A DNA stretch of 64,000 nucleotides, taken from assembly GCF_017562075.2 (NCBI RefSeq), contig NW_024427632.1, positions 62,001 to 126,000 of the forward strand, read 5' to 3'. The notes under the pieces were generated by a model. It was given only the letters and a program-made list of their open reading frames with translations. It had not been told where the DNA came from and ran no database searches. Below, piece after piece: positions 1 through 13,095 of this stretch. A program made the translations under genes and the position numbers. The stretch's first letter is position 1; every line of letters starts with the position of its first letter. Source of the DNA: Anopheles merus (Eukaryota > Arthropoda > Insecta > Diptera > Culicidae).

Positions 1-3000
1 AGGCCGTTCCTGCTGCTGAAGGGCTGTGTTTTCGCATCCCACCGGAACGCTATGAAGGATCGAAAGCACGGATTGGATTATGAAAGTTTGCTGGTAGCTG
101 GTTAGCCGTTCCTGCTGCTGAAGGGCTGAGTTTTCGCATCCCCCGGAACGCTATGAAGGATCGAAAGCACGGTTTGTGTACGTGTTGCGATAAATGAAGG
201 TTGCTGGTAGCTGGTAGGCCGTTCCTGCTGCTGAAGGGTTGTGTTTTCGCATCTCCCCGGAACGCCATGAAGGATCGACAGCACGGATTGGATTATGGAA
301 GGTTGCTGTAGCTGGTGAGCCGTTCCTGCTGCTGAAGGGCTGTGTTTTCGCATCCCACCGGAACGCTATGAAGGATCGAAAGCACGGTTTGTGTACGTGT
401 TCGATAAATGGAGGTTGCTGGTAGCTGGTAGCCGTTCCTGCTGCTGAAGGGTTGGTTTTTCGCATCTCCTCGGAACGCTATGAAGATCGACAGCACGGAT
501 TGGATTAATGGAAGTTTGCTGGTAGCTGGTGAGCCGTTCCTGCTGCTGAAGGCTGTGTTTCGCATCCCACCGGAACGCTATGAAGGATCGAAAGCACGGT
601 TTGTGTACGTGTTGCGATAAATGGAAGGTTGCTGGTAGCTGGTAGGCCGTTCCTGCTGCTGAAGGGTTGTGTTTTCGCATCTCCTCGGAACGCTATGAAG
701 ATCGACAGCACGGATTGGATTAATGGAAGGTTGCTGGTAGCTGGTGAGCCGTTCCTGCTGCTGAAGGGCTGTGTTTTCCGCATCCCACCGGAACGCTATG
801 AAGGATCGAAAGCACGGTTTGTGTACGTGTTGCGATAAATGGAAGGTTGCTGGTAGCTGGTAGGCCGTTCCTGCTGCTGAAGGGTTGTGTTTTTCGCATC
901 CCCCCGGAACGTCATGAAGGATCGACAGCACGGATTGGATTAATGGAAGTTGCTGGTAGCTGGTGAGCCGTTCCTGCTGCTGAAGGGCTGTTTTTTCGCA
1001 TCCCACCGGAACGCTATGAAGGATCGAAAGCACGGTTTGTGTACGTGTTGCGATAAATGGAAGGTTGCTGGTAGCTGGTAGGCCGTTCCTGCTGCTGAAG
1101 GGTTGTGTTTTCGCATCTCCTCGGAACGCTATGAAGGATCGACAGCACGGATTGGATTAATGGAAGGTTGCTGGTAGCTGGTGAGCCGTTCCTGCTGCTG
1201 AAGGGCTGTGTTTTCGCATCCCACCGAACGCTATGAAGGATCGAAAGCACGGTTTTGTACGTGTTGCGATAATGGAAGGTTGCTGGTAGCTGGTAGGCCG
1301 TTCCTGCTGCTGAAGGGTTGTGTTTTCGCATCCCTCGGAACGCTATGAAGGATCGCACACGGATTGGATTAATGAAGGTTGCTGGTAGCTGGTGAGCCGT
1401 TCCTGCTGCTGAAGGACTGTGTTTTCGCATCCCACCGGAACGCTATGAAGGATCGAAAGCACGGTTTGTGTACGTGTTGCGATAATGGAAGTTGCTGGTA
1501 GCTGGTAGGCCGTTCCTGCTGCTGAAGGGTTGTGTTTTCGCATCCCCCCGGAACGTCATGAAGGAAAGACAGCACGGATTGGATTAATGGAAGGTTGCTG
1601 GTAGCTGGTGAGCCGTTCCTGCTGCTGAAGGGCTGTGTTTTCGCATCCCACCGGAACGCTATGAAGATCGAAAGCACGGATTGATGGAAGGTTGCTGGTA
1701 GCTGGTAGGTCGTTCCCGCTGCTGAAGGGCTGTGTTTCCGCATCCCTCCGGAACGCCACGGCTCGTGTGTGTGTGTTCGGATTGATGGGGGCTAAAAGTA
1801 AATAAATAAATCAAGTTGTTAGCAGCACGGCTCGTCTTCTTGTTAAAGAAGCGAATGAGCTAGACCTCAAATGCTGTATGAAAATAATTAAAAGAAAGAA
1901 AAGTCCTCTGTTCGGATAGATGGGAGGCTTGTCCTCGCCCCTTTTAGGTTGCGATTGGTGGCTACCGTGGCTTCCAGATTTTTGTCCAACGGTTAGCGGT
2001 TTATTTTAGCATTATTTTTATTTATATATTTTTGTTTTTATTGAGTTAAACGAAGCCCGGCCGTATTGTCGACGTACGTTGAAATAGTTTTGTTTCTCGA
2101 AAGAAATTTCCTTCCACGGATCAGCGGTGTTTAGCATTTATTTTATTATCGGCGCGAGGTATTTTATTATAGCGGAGTTATTTTATTATAGCGCAGTTTT
2201 TATTATAGCGTAGTTATTTTATTATAGCGGAGTTATTTTATTATCGGACATGTTAGCGGTTTTTGTTGGTGTGCCTAAATTAATTTAAACTGTATTTGTA
2301 ATATAACAGGTAGTTTAGCCTATTCATTAATTGTTTTATACGATTCTCATTGAATTTAGCACAGAGGTTTTAGATTTAGAATATATATTTTTTTAATTCA
2401 ATCTAATAGTTAAGTTCGTTTTGAATTTTACTTTCGAGCTCGAATGGACACTTTGCCAAACTTGTGCAGTGGTTTAAACCGGGCCTCATCGGTTCATCAC
2501 GGCTTCCGTCAATTTGTCAATCGCTTATCCGGATAGCTTCATCCGGAGCGCTTTATCCGGATCTCTTTATCTTGTTCGCTTTATCCGGTTGGCTTCATCC
2601 GTGTGGCTTCATGCGTGTGGCTTCATCCGTGCCGCTTTATCCGGGCATCTGTCAAACTGCCAAACCGCGTTTAGCCTATTCATTAATTGTTTTATACGAT
2701 TCTCATTGAATTTAGCACAGAGGTTTTAGATTTAGAATATATATTTTTTAATTCAATTTAAAGTTAAGTTCATTTTGAATTTTACTTTCGAGTTCGAATG
2801 GACACCTTGCCAAACTTGTCAATCGCTTTATCCGGATAGCTACATCCGGAGCGCTTTATCCGGTTGGCTTCATCCGTGTCTTTTCATCCATGTCGCTTCA
2901 TCCGTGTCGCTTTATCCGGGCATCTGTCAAACTGCCAAACCGCGTTTTCGTGCAAAATGAGGCGTGCTTTTGTTGCAAGAAGAAGAAGGAGGCGTGCTTT

Positions 3001-3106
3001 TGAGAATGATAATTATAATTACTTTCTTTCGCGTGGTAATAATAATTATAATTACATTATATGTGTAGTAATCATCTACTTCGTGTTTTATGTGTATTCT
3101 TTACAG
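1..3106 (+). repeat. Unit 0, long type, truncated at window start
   Basis: Subrepeat block 1-1755 and spacer 1756-3106. The window begins inside the first A monomer, so about 47 bp of the block start is missing. Eight dimers can be counted. The dimer-7 B monomer has the GAAGGACTG variant (about 1411). The block is 21 bp shorter than the same stretch of unit 4 and the spacer is 6 bp shorter, through scattered losses of 1-2 bases. Examples are one T lost from the first 14-bp repeat near 2523 and 2 bp lost from a 19-bp repeat near 2197. It is the most eroded unit in the window. Confidence 0.93.
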
Positions 3107-6100
3107 GTGGCTGAAGTAGCTGGTAGCTGATAGATGGAAGCTGGTAGCTGTTAGGCCGTTCCTGCTGCTGAAGGCTGTGTTTTCGCATCCCACCGGAACG
3201 CTATGAAGGATCGAAAGCACGGATTGGATTAATGAAAGTTTGCTGGTAGCTGGTTAGCCGTTCCTGCTGCTGAAGGGCTGAGTTTTTCGCATCCCACCGA
3301 ACGCTATGAAGGATCGAAAGCACGGTTTGTGTACGTTTTGCGATAAATGGAAGGTTGCTGGTAGCTGTAGGCCGTTCCTGCTGCTGAAGGGTTGTGTTTT
3401 CGCATCTCCCAACGCCATGAAGGATCGACAGCACGGATTGGTTAATGGAAGGTTGCTGGTAGCTGGTGAGCCGTTCGCTGCTGAAGGGCTGTGTTTTCGC
3501 ATCCCACCGAACGCTATGAAGGATCGAAAGCACGGTTTGTGTACGTTTGCGAAAATGGAAGGTTGCTGGTAGCTGGTAGGCCGTTCCTGCTGCTGAGGGT
3601 TGTGTTTTCGCATCTCCTCGGAACGCTATGAAGGATCGACAGCACGGATTGGATTAATGGAAGGTTGCTGGTAGCTGGTGAGCCGTTCCTGCTGCTGAAG
3701 GGCTGTGTTTTCGCATCCCACCGGAACGCTATGAAGGATCGAAAGCACGGTTTGTGTACGTGTTGCGATAAATGGAAGGTTGCTGGTAGCTGGTAGGCCG
3801 TTCCTGCTGCTGAAGGGTTGTGTTTTCGCATCTCCTCGGAACGCTATGAAGGATCGACAGCACGGATTGGATTAATGGAAGGTTGCTGGTAGCTGGTGAG
3901 CCGTTCCTGCTGCTGAAGGGCTGTGTTTTCGCATCCCACCGGAACGCTATGAAGGATCGAAAGCACGGTTTGTGTACGTGTTGCGATAAATGGAAGGTTG
4001 CTGGTAGCTGGTAGGCCGTTCCTGCTGCTGAAGGGTTGTGTTTTCGCATCTCCCCGGAACGTCATGAAGGATCGACAGCACGGATTGGATTAATGGAAGG
4101 TTGCTGGTAGCTGGTGAGCCGTTCCTGCTGCTGAAGGGCTGTGTTTTCGCATCCCACCGGAACGCTATGAAGGATCGAAAGCACGGTTTGTGTACGTGTT
4201 GCGATAAATGGAAGGTTGCTGGTAGCTGGTAGGCCGTTCCTGCTGCTGAAGGGTTGTGTTTTCGCATCTCCTCGGAACGCTATGAAGGATCGACAGCACG
4301 GATTGGATTAATGGAAGGTTGCTGGTAGCTGGTGAGCCGTTCCTGCTGCTGAAGGGCTGTGTTTTCGCATCCCACCGAACGCTATGAAGGATCGAAAGCA
4401 CGGTTTGTGTACGTGTTGCGATAATGGAAGGTGCTGGTAGCTGGTAGGCCGTTCCTGCTGCTGAAGGGTTGTGTTTTTCGCATCTCCTCGGAACGCATGA
4501 AGGATCGACAGCACGGATTGGATTAATGGAAGGTTGCTGGTAGCTGGTGAGCCGTTCCTGCTGCTGAAGGGCTGTGTTTTCGCATCCCACCGGAACGCTA
4601 TGAAGGATCGAAAGCACGGTTTGTGTACGTGTTGCGATAAATGGAAGGTTGCTGGTAGCTGGTAGGCCGTTCCTGCTGCTGAAGGGTTGTGTTTTCGCAT
4701 CCCCCGGAACGTCATGAAGGAAAGACAGCACGGATTGGATTAATGGAAGGTTGCTGGTAGCTGGTGAGCCGTTCCTGCTGCTGAAGGGCTGTGTTTTCGC
4801 ATCCCACCGGAACGCTATGAAGGATCGAAAGCACGGATTGATGGAAGGTTGCTGGTAGCTGGTAGGTCGTTCCCGCTGCTGAAGGGCTGTGTTTCCGCAT
4901 CCCTCCGGAACGCCACGGCTCGTGTGTGTGTGTTCGGATTGATGGGGGGCTAAAAGTAAAATAAATAAATCAAGTTGTTAGCAGCACGGCTCGTCTTCTT
5001 GTTAAAGAAGCGAATGAGCTAGACCTCAAATGCTGTATGAAAATAATTAAAAGAAAAAGTCCTCTTGTTCGGATAGATGGGAGGCTTGTCCTCGCCCCTT
5101 TTAGGTTGCGATTGGTGGCTACCGTGGCTTCCAGATTTTTGTCCAACGGTTAGCGGTTTATTTTAGCATTATTTTTATTTATATATTTTTGTTTTTATTG
5201 AGTTAAACGAAGCCCGGCCGTATTGTCGACGTACGTTGAAATAGTTTTGTTTCTCGAAAGAAATTTCCTTCCACGGATCAGCGGTGTTTAGCATTTATTT
5301 TATTATCGGCGCGAGGTATTTTATTATAGCGGAGTTATTTTATTATAGCGCAGTTATTTTATTATAGCGTAGTTATTTTATTATAGCGGAGTTATTTTAT
5401 TATCGGACATGTTAGCGGTTTTGTTGTTGTGTGCCTAAATTAATTTAAACTGTATTTGTAATATAACAGGTAGTTTAGCCTATTCATTAATTGTTTTATA
5501 CGATTCTCATTGAATTTAGCACAGAGGTTTTAGATTTAGAATATATATTTTTTAATTCAATCTAATAGTTAAGTTCGTTTTGAATTTTACTTTCGAGCTC
5601 GAATGGACACTTTGCCAAACTTGTGCAGTGGTTTAAACCGGGCCTCATCGGTTCATCACGGCTTCCGTCAATTTGTCAATCGCTTTATCCGGATAGCTTC
5701 ATCCGGAGCGCTTTATCCGGATCTCTTTATCTTGTTCGCTTTATCCGGTTGGCTTCATCCGTGTGGCTTCATGCGTGTGGCTTCATCCGTGCCGCTTTAT
5801 CCGGGCATCTGTCAAACTGCCAAACCGCGTTTAGCCTATTCATTAATTGTTTTATACGATTCTCATTGAATTTAGCACAGAGGTTTTAGATTTAGAATAT
5901 ATATTTTTTAATTCAATTTTAAAGTTAAGTTCATTTTGAATTTTACTTTCGAGTTCGAATGGACACCTTGCCAAACTTGTCAATCGCTTTATCCGGATAG
6001 CTACATCCGGAGCGCTTTATCCGGTTGGCTTCATCCGTGTCTTTTCATCCATGTCGCTTCATCCGTGTCGCTTTATCCGGGCATCTGTCAAACTGCCAAA

Positions 6101-6267
6101 CCGCGTTTTCGTGCAAAATGAGGCGTGCTTTTGTTGCAAGAAGAAGAAGGAGGCGTGCTTTTGAGAATGATAATTATAATTACTTTCTTTCGCGTGGTAA
6201 TAATAATTATAATTACATTATATGTGTAGTAATCATCTACTTCGTGTTTTATGTGTATTCTTTACAG
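3107..6267 (+). repeat. Unit 1, long type, 3161 bp, eroded
   Basis: Block 3107-4912 (eight dimers) and spacer 4913-6267. It is 19 bp shorter than the L consensus. Losses cluster in 3107-3600, for example GG to G in CACCGGAACG near 3298 and 3509, and two bases lost in CCGTTCCTGCTG near 3476. A further loss lies in the spacer A/G-rich tract near 5053. None of its B monomers carries the AGGACTG variant, and its dimer-5 A monomer (about 4048) still reads ATGAAGGATCG rather than ATGAAGGAAAG. It is therefore not a simple copy of the interior L units. Confidence 0.94.
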
Positions 6268-9200
6268 GTGGCTGAAGGTAGCTGGTAGCTGATAGATGGA
6301 AGCTGGTAGCTGTTAGGCCGTTCCTGCTGCTGAAGGGCTGTGTTTTCGCATCCCACCGGAACGCTATGAAGGATCGAAAGCACGGATTGGATTAATGAAA
6401 GTTTGCTGGTAGCTGGTTAGCCGTTCCTGCTGCTGAAGGGCTGAGTTTTCGCATCCCACCGGAACGCTATGAAGGATCGAAAGCACGGTTTGTGTACGTG
6501 TTGCGATAAATGGAAGGTTGCTGGTAGCTGGTAGGCCGTTCCTGCTGCTGAAGGGTTGTGTTTTCGCATCTCCCCGGAACGCCATGAAGGATCGACAGCA
6601 CGGATTGGATTAATGGAAGGTTGCTGGTAGCTGGTGAGCCGTTCCTGCTGCTGAAGGGCTGTGTTTTCGCATCCCACCGGAACGCTATGAAGGATCGAAA
6701 GCACGGTTTGTGTACGTGTTGCGATAAATGGAAGGTTGCTGGTAGCTGGTAGGCCGTTCCTGCTGCTGAAGGGTTGTGTTTTCGCATCTCCTCGGAACGC
6801 TATGAAGGATCGACAGCACGGATTGGATTAATGGAAGGTTGCTGGTAGCTGGTGAGCCGTTCCTGCTGCTGAAGGGCTGTGTTTTCGCATCCCACCGGAA
6901 CGCTATGAAGGATCGAAAGCACGGTTTGTGTACGTGTTGCGATAAATGGAAGGTTGCTGGTAGCTGGTAGGCCGTTCCTGCTGCTGAAGGGTTGTGTTTT
7001 CGCATCTCCTCGGAACGCTATGAAGGATCGACAGCACGGATTGGATTAATGGAAGGTTGCTGGTAGCTGGTGAGCCGTTCCTGCTGCTGAAGGACTGTGT
7101 TTTCGCATCCCACCGGAACGCTATGAAGGATCGAAAGCACGGTTTGTGTACGTGTTGCGATAAATGGAAGGTTGCTGGTAGCTGGTAGGCCGTTCCTGCT
7201 GCTGAAGGGTTGTGTTTTCGCATCCCCCCGGAACGTCATGAAGGAAGACAGCACGGATTGGATTAATGGAAGGTTGCTGGTAGCTGGTGAGCCGTTCCTG
7301 CTGCTGAAGGGCTGTGTTTTCGCATCCCACCGGAACGCTATGAAGGATCGAAAGCACGGTTTGTGTACGTGTTGCGATAAATGGAAGGTTGCTGGTAGCT
7401 GGTAGGCCGTTCCTGCTGCTGAAGGGTTGTGTTTTCGCATCTCCTCGGAACGCTATGAAGGATCGACAGCACGGATTGGATTAATGGAAGGTTGCTGGTA
7501 GCTGGTGAGCCGTTCCTGCTGCTGAAGGGCTGTGTTTTCGCATCCCACCGGAACGCTATGAAGGATCGAAAGCACGGTTTGTGTACGTGTTGCGATAATG
7601 GAAGGTTGCTGGTAGCTGGTAGGCCGTTCCTGCTGCTGAAGGGTTGTGTTTTCGCATCTCCCGGAACGCTATGAAGGATCGACAGCACGGATTGGATTAA
7701 TGGAAGGTTGCTGGTAGCTGGTGAGCCGTTCCTGCTGCTGAAGGGCTGTGTTTTCGCATCCCACCGGAACGCTATGAAGGATCGAAAGCACGGTTTGTGT
7801 ACGTGTTGCGATAAATGGAAGGTTGCTGGTAGCTGGTAGGCCGTTCCTGCTGCTGAAGGGTTGTGTTTTCGCATCCCCCCGGAACGTCATGAAGGAAAGA
7901 CAGCACGGATTGGATTAATGGAAGGTTGCTGGTAGCTGGTGAGCCGTTCCTGCTGCTGAAGGGCTGTGTTTTCGCATCCCACCGGAACGCTATGAAGGAT
8001 CGAAAGCACGGATTGATGGAAGGTTGCTGGTAGCTGGTAGGTCGTTCCCGCTGCTGAAGGGCTGTGTTTCCGCATCCCTCCGGAACGCCACGGCTCGTGT
8101 GTGTGTGTTCGGATTGATGGGGGGCTAAAAGTAAAATAAATAAATCAAGTTGTTAGCAGCACGGCTCGTCTTCTTGTTAAAGAAGCGAATGAGCTAGACC
8201 TCAAATGCTGTATGAAAATAATTAAAAGAAAGAAAAGTCCTCTTGTTCGGATAGATGGGAGGCTTGTCCTCGCCCCTTTTAGGTTGCGATTGGTGGCTAC
8301 CGTGGCTTCCAGATTTTTGTCCAACGGTTAGCGGTTTATTTTAGCATTATTTTTATTTATATATTTTTGTTTTTATTGAGTTAAACGAAGCCCGGCCGTA
8401 TTGTCGACGTACGTTGAAATAGTTTTGTTTCTCGAAAGAAATTTCCTTCCACGGATCAGCGGTGTTTAGCATTTATTTTATTATCGGCGCGAGGTATTTT
8501 ATTATAGCGGAGTTATTTTATTATAGCGCAGTTATTTTATTATAGCGTAGTTATTTTATTATAGCGGAGTTATTTTATTATCGGACATGTTAGCGGTTTT
8601 TGTTGGTGTGCCTAAATTAATTTAAACTGTATTTGTAATATAACAGGTAGTTTAGCCTATTCATTAATTGTTTTATACGATTCTCATTGAATTTAGCACA
8701 GAGGTTTTAGATTTAGAATATATATTTTTTAATTCAATCTAATAGTTAAGTTCGTTTTGAATTTTACTTTCGAGCTCGAATGGACACTTTGCCAAACTTG
8801 TGCAGTGGTTTAAACCGGGCCTCATCGGTTCATCACGGCTTCCGTCAATTTGTCAATCGCTTTATCCGGATAGCTTCATCCGGAGCGCTTTATCCGGATC
8901 TCTTTATCTTGTTCGCTTTATCCGGTTGGCTTCATCCGTGTGGCTTCATGCGTGTGGCTTCATCCGTGCCGCTTTATCCGGGCATCTGTCAAACTGCCAA
9001 ACCGCGTTTAGCCTATTCATTAATTGTTTTATACGATTCTCATTGAATTTAGCACAGAGGTTTTAGATTTAGAATATATATTTTTAATTCAATTTTAAAG
9101 TTAAGTTCATTTTGAATTTTACTTTCGAGTTCGAATGGACACCTTGCCAAACTTGTCAATCGCTTTATCCGGATAGCTACATCCGGAGCGCTTTATCCGG

Positions 9201-9443
9201 TTGGCTTCATCCGTGTCTTTTCATCCATGTCGCTTCATCCGTGTCGCTTTATCCGGGCATCTGTCAAACTGCCAAACCGCGTTTTCGTGCAAAATGAGGC
9301 GTGCTTTTGTTGCAAGAAGAAGAAGGAGGCGTGCTTTTGAGAATGATAATTATAATTACTTTCTTTCGCGTGGTAATAATAATTATAATTACATTATATG
9401 TGTAGTAATCATCTACTTCGTGTTTTATGTGTATTCTTTACAG
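6268..9443 (+). repeat. Unit 2, long type, 3176 bp
   Basis: Block 6268-8087 and spacer 8088-9443. Dimer 4 carries AGGACTG (about 7091) but dimer 7 does not, unlike units 3-10. Three single-base losses account for the shorter block: an A near 7245, an A near 7598 and a base in the CTCC(T)CGG motif near 7657. One T is lost from the spacer T-run near 9081. It is intermediate between the eroded left units and the homogeneous interior. Confidence 0.95.
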
Positions 9444-12400
9444 GTGGCTGAAGGTAGCTGGTAGCTGATAGATGGAAGCTGGTAGCTGTTAGGCCGTTCC
9501 TGCTGCTGAAGGGCTGTGTTTTCGCATCCCACCGGAACGCTATGAAGGATCGAAAGCACGGATTGGATTAATGAAAGTTTGCTGGTAGCTGGTTAGCCGT
9601 TCCTGCTGCTGAAGGGCTGAGTTTTCGCATCCCACCGGAACGCTATGAAGGATCGAAAGCACGGTTTGTGTACGTGTTGCGATAAATGGAAGGTTGCTGG
9701 TAGCTGGTAGGCCGTTCCTGCTGCTGAAGGGTTGTGTTTTCGCATCTCCCCGGAACGCCATGAAGGATCGACAGCACGGATTGGATTAATGGAAGGTTGC
9801 TGGTAGCTGGTGAGCCGTTCCTGCTGCTGAAGGGCTGTGTTTTCGCATCCCACCGGAACGCTATGAAGGATCGAAAGCACGGTTTGTGTACGTGTTGCGA
9901 TAAATGGAAGGTTGCTGGTAGCTGGTAGGCCGTTCCTGCTGCTGAAGGGTTGTGTTTTCGCATCTCCTCGGAACGCTATGAAGGATCGACAGCACGGATT
10001 GGATTAATGGAAGGTTGCTGGTAGCTGGTGAGCCGTTCCTGCTGCTGAAGGGCTGTGTTTTCGCATCCCACCGGAACGCTATGAAGGATCGAAAGCACGG
10101 TTTGTGTACGTGTTGCGATAAATGGAAGGTTGCTGGTAGCTGGTAGGCCGTTCCTGCTGCTGAAGGGTTGTGTTTTCGCATCTCCTCGGAACGCTATGAA
10201 GGATCGACAGCACGGATTGGATTAATGGAAGGTTGCTGGTAGCTGGTGAGCCGTTCCTGCTGCTGAAGGACTGTGTTTTCGCATCCCACCGGAACGCTAT
10301 GAAGGATCGAAAGCACGGTTTGTGTACGTGTTGCGATAAATGGAAGGTTGCTGGTAGCTGGTAGGCCGTTCCTGCTGCTGAAGGGTTGTGTTTTCGCATC
10401 CCCCGGAACGTCATGAAGGAAAGACAGCACGGATTGGATTAATGGAAGGTTGCTGGTAGCTGGTGAGCCGTTCCTGCTGCTGAAGGGCTGTGTTTTCGCA
10501 TCCCACCGGAACGCTATGAAGGATCGAAAGCACGGTTTGTGTACGTGTTGCGATAAATGGAAGGTTGCTGGTAGCTGGTAGGCCGTTCCTGCTGCTGAAG
10601 GGTTGTGTTTTCGCATCTCCTCGGAACGCTATGAAGGATCGACAGCACGGATTGGATTAATGGAAGGTTGCTGGTAGCTGGTGAGCCGTTCCTGCTGCTG
10701 AAGGGCTGTGTTTTCGCATCCCACCGGAACGCTATGAAGGATCGAAAGCACGGTTTGTGTACGTGTTGCGATAAATGGAAGGTTGCTGGTAGCTGGTAGG
10801 CCGTTCCTGCTGCTGAAGGGTTGTGTTTTCGCATCTCCTCGGAACGCTATGAAGGATCGACAGCACGGATTGGATTAATGGAAGGTTGCTGGTAGCTGGT
10901 GAGCCGTTCCTGCTGCTGAAGGACTGTGTTTTCGCATCCCACCGGAACGCTATGAAGGATCGAAAGCACGGTTTGTGTACGTGTTGCGATAAATGGAAGG
11001 TTGCTGGTAGCTGGTAGGCCGTTCCTGCTGCTGAAGGGTTGTGTTTTCGCATCCCCCCGGAACGTCATGAAGGAAAGACAGCACGGATTGGATTAATGGA
11101 AGGTTGCTGGTAGCTGGTGAGCCGTTCCTGCTGCTGAAGGGCTGTGTTTTCGCATCCCACCGGAACGCTATGAAGGATCGAAAGCACGGATTGATGGAAG
11201 GTTGCTGGTAGCTGGTAGGTCGTTCCCGCTGCTGAAGGGCTGTGTTTCCGCATCCCTCCGGAACGCCACGGCTCGTGTGTGTGTGTTCGGATTGATGGGG
11301 GGCTAAAAGTAAAATAAATAAATCAAGTTGTTAGCAGCACGGCTCGTCTTCTTGTTAAAGAAGCGAATGAGCTAGACCTCAAATGCTGTATGAAAATAAT
11401 TAAAAGAAAGAAAAGTCCTCTTGTTCGGATAGATGGGAGGCTTGTCCTCGCCCCTTTTAGGTTGCGATTGGTGGCTACCGTGGCTTCCAGATTTTTGTCC
11501 AACGGTTAGCGGTTTATTTTAGCATTATTTTTATTTATATATTTTTGTTTTTATTGAGTTAAACGAAGCCCGGCCGTATTGTCGACGTACGTTGAAATAG
11601 TTTTGTTTCTCGAAAGAAATTTCCTTCCACGGATCAGCGGTGTTTAGCATTTATTTTATTATCGGCGCGAGGTATTTTATTATAGCGGAGTTATTTTATT
11701 ATAGCGCAGTTATTTTATTATAGCGTAGTTATTTTATTATAGCGGAGTTATTTTATTATCGGACATGTTAGCGGTTTTTGTTGGTGTGCCTAAATTAATT
11801 TAAACTGTATTTGTAATATAACAGGTAGTTTAGCCTATTCATTAATTGTTTTATACGATTCTCATTGAATTTAGCACAGAGGTTTTAGATTTAGAATATA
11901 TATTTTTTAATTCAATCTAATAGTTAAGTTCGTTTTGAATTTTACTTTCGAGCTCGAATGGACACTTTGCCAAACTTGTGCAGTGGTTTAAACCGGGCCT
12001 CATCGGTTCATCACGGCTTCCGTCAATTTGTCAATCGCTTTATCCGGATAGCTTCATCCGGAGCGCTTTATCCGGATCTCTTTATCTTGTTCGCTTTATC
12101 CGGTTGGCTTCATCCGTGTGGCTTCATGCGTGTGGCTTCATCCGTGCCGCTTTATCCGGGCATCTGTCAAACTGCCAAACCGCGTTTAGCCTATTCATTA
12201 ATTGTTTTATACGATTCTCATTGAATTTAGCACAGAGGTTTTAGATTTAGAATATATATTTTTTAATTCAATTTTAAAGTTAAGTTCATTTTGAATTTTA
12301 CTTTCGAGTTCGAATGGACACCTTGCCAAACTTGTCAATCGCTTTATCCGGATAGCTACATCCGGAGCGCTTTATCCGGTTGGCTTCATCCGTGTCTTTT

Positions 12401-12622
12401 CATCCATGTCGCTTCATCCGTGTCGCTTTATCCGGGCATCTGTCAAACTGCCAAACCGCGTTTTCGTGCAAAATGAGGCGTGCTTTTGTTGCAAGAAGAA
12501 GAAGGAGGCGTGCTTTTGAGAATGATAATTATAATTACTTTCTTTCGCGTGGTAATAATAATTATAATTACATTATATGTGTAGTAATCATCTACTTCGT
12601 GTTTTATGTGTATTCTTTACAG
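9444..12622 (+). repeat. Unit 3, long type, 3179 bp
   Basis: Block 9444-11265 and spacer 11266-12622. It matches the interior L pattern, with AGGACTG in dimers 4 and 7 (about 10267 and 10920). The dimer-5 A monomer has a run of five C instead of six near 10400, which explains the single missing base. Confidence 0.96.
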
Positions 12623-12762
12623 GTGGCTGAAGGTAGCTGGTAGCTGATAGATGGAAGCTGGTAGCTGTTAGGCCGTTCCTGCTGCTGAAGGGCTGTGTTT
12701 TCGCATCCCACCGGAACGCTATGAAGGATCGAAAGCACGGATTGGATTAATGAAAGTTTGCT
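12623..12762 (+). repeat. Left edge of block: degenerate lead-in and hybrid first monomer
   Basis: The lead-in 12623-12659 contains stacked GGTAGCTG motifs and GATAGATGGAAG, which resembles the GATAAATGGAAGG end of a B monomer. It is probably a decayed B tail. The first monomer (12660-12762) is a hybrid: its core reads GGGCTGTG, CCCACCGG and ATCGAAAGC like a B monomer, but its tail GATTGGATTAATG is that of an A monomer. The following B (12763-12877) has private variants GGTTAGCC and GGGCTGAG. These edge variants are constant in every unit. Confidence 0.82.
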
Positions 12763-13048
12763 GGTAGCTGGTTAGCCGTTCCTGCTGCTGAAGGGCTGAG
12801 TTTTCGCATCCCACCGGAACGCTATGAAGGATCGAAAGCACGGTTTGTGTACGTGTTGCGATAAATGGAAGGTTGCTGGTAGCTGGTAGGCCGTTCCTGC
12901 TGCTGAAGGGTTGTGTTTTCGCATCTCCCCGGAACGCCATGAAGGATCGACAGCACGGATTGGATTAATGGAAGGTTGCTGGTAGCTGGTGAGCCGTTCC
13001 TGCTGCTGAAGGGCTGTGTTTTCGCATCCCACCGGAACGCTATGAAGG

Positions 13049-13080
13049 ATCGAAAGCACGGTTTGTGTACGTGTTGCGAT
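13049..13080 (+). other. B-monomer inverted repeat (possible hairpin)
   Basis: Left arm ATCGAAAGCACG and right arm CGTGTTGCGAT flank a 9-base loop. Pairing gives ATCG/CGAT, AA/TT and CACG/CGTG, ten base pairs with one mismatch and one bulged G. The right arm lies in the 12-bp extension that only B monomers have, so the structure recurs once per 218-bp dimer. It may simply be chance within the monomer; no function is shown. Given here for dimer 2 of unit 4. Confidence 0.45.
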
Positions 13081-13095
13081 AAATGGAAGGTTGCT

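Noticed and set aside
4165..4731. Longest open frame in the window (188 codons, minus strand) and many 106-codon frames in the blocks
   Set aside because: They recur every 218 bp, which is not a multiple of three, so the frame shifts at each dimer. The longer ones exist only where small deletions happen to join frames. The same DNA is open in several frames, and none resembles a known protein.
6268..8087. CRISPR-like array
   Set aside because: The monomers abut with no unique spacers between short identical repeats, there are no cas genes, and the repeat length (103/115 bp) is far above CRISPR repeats.
12887..12940. CGTTCC ... GGAACG inverted repeat in every monomer
   Set aside because: A six-base stem with a loop of more than 30 bases and no extension on either side; expected often by chance.
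12878..13095. CENP-B box in the dimer
   Set aside because: TTCGCATCCCACCGGAACG shares only the TTCG start with the CENP-B box pattern and lacks the required GGAA..CGGG spacing.
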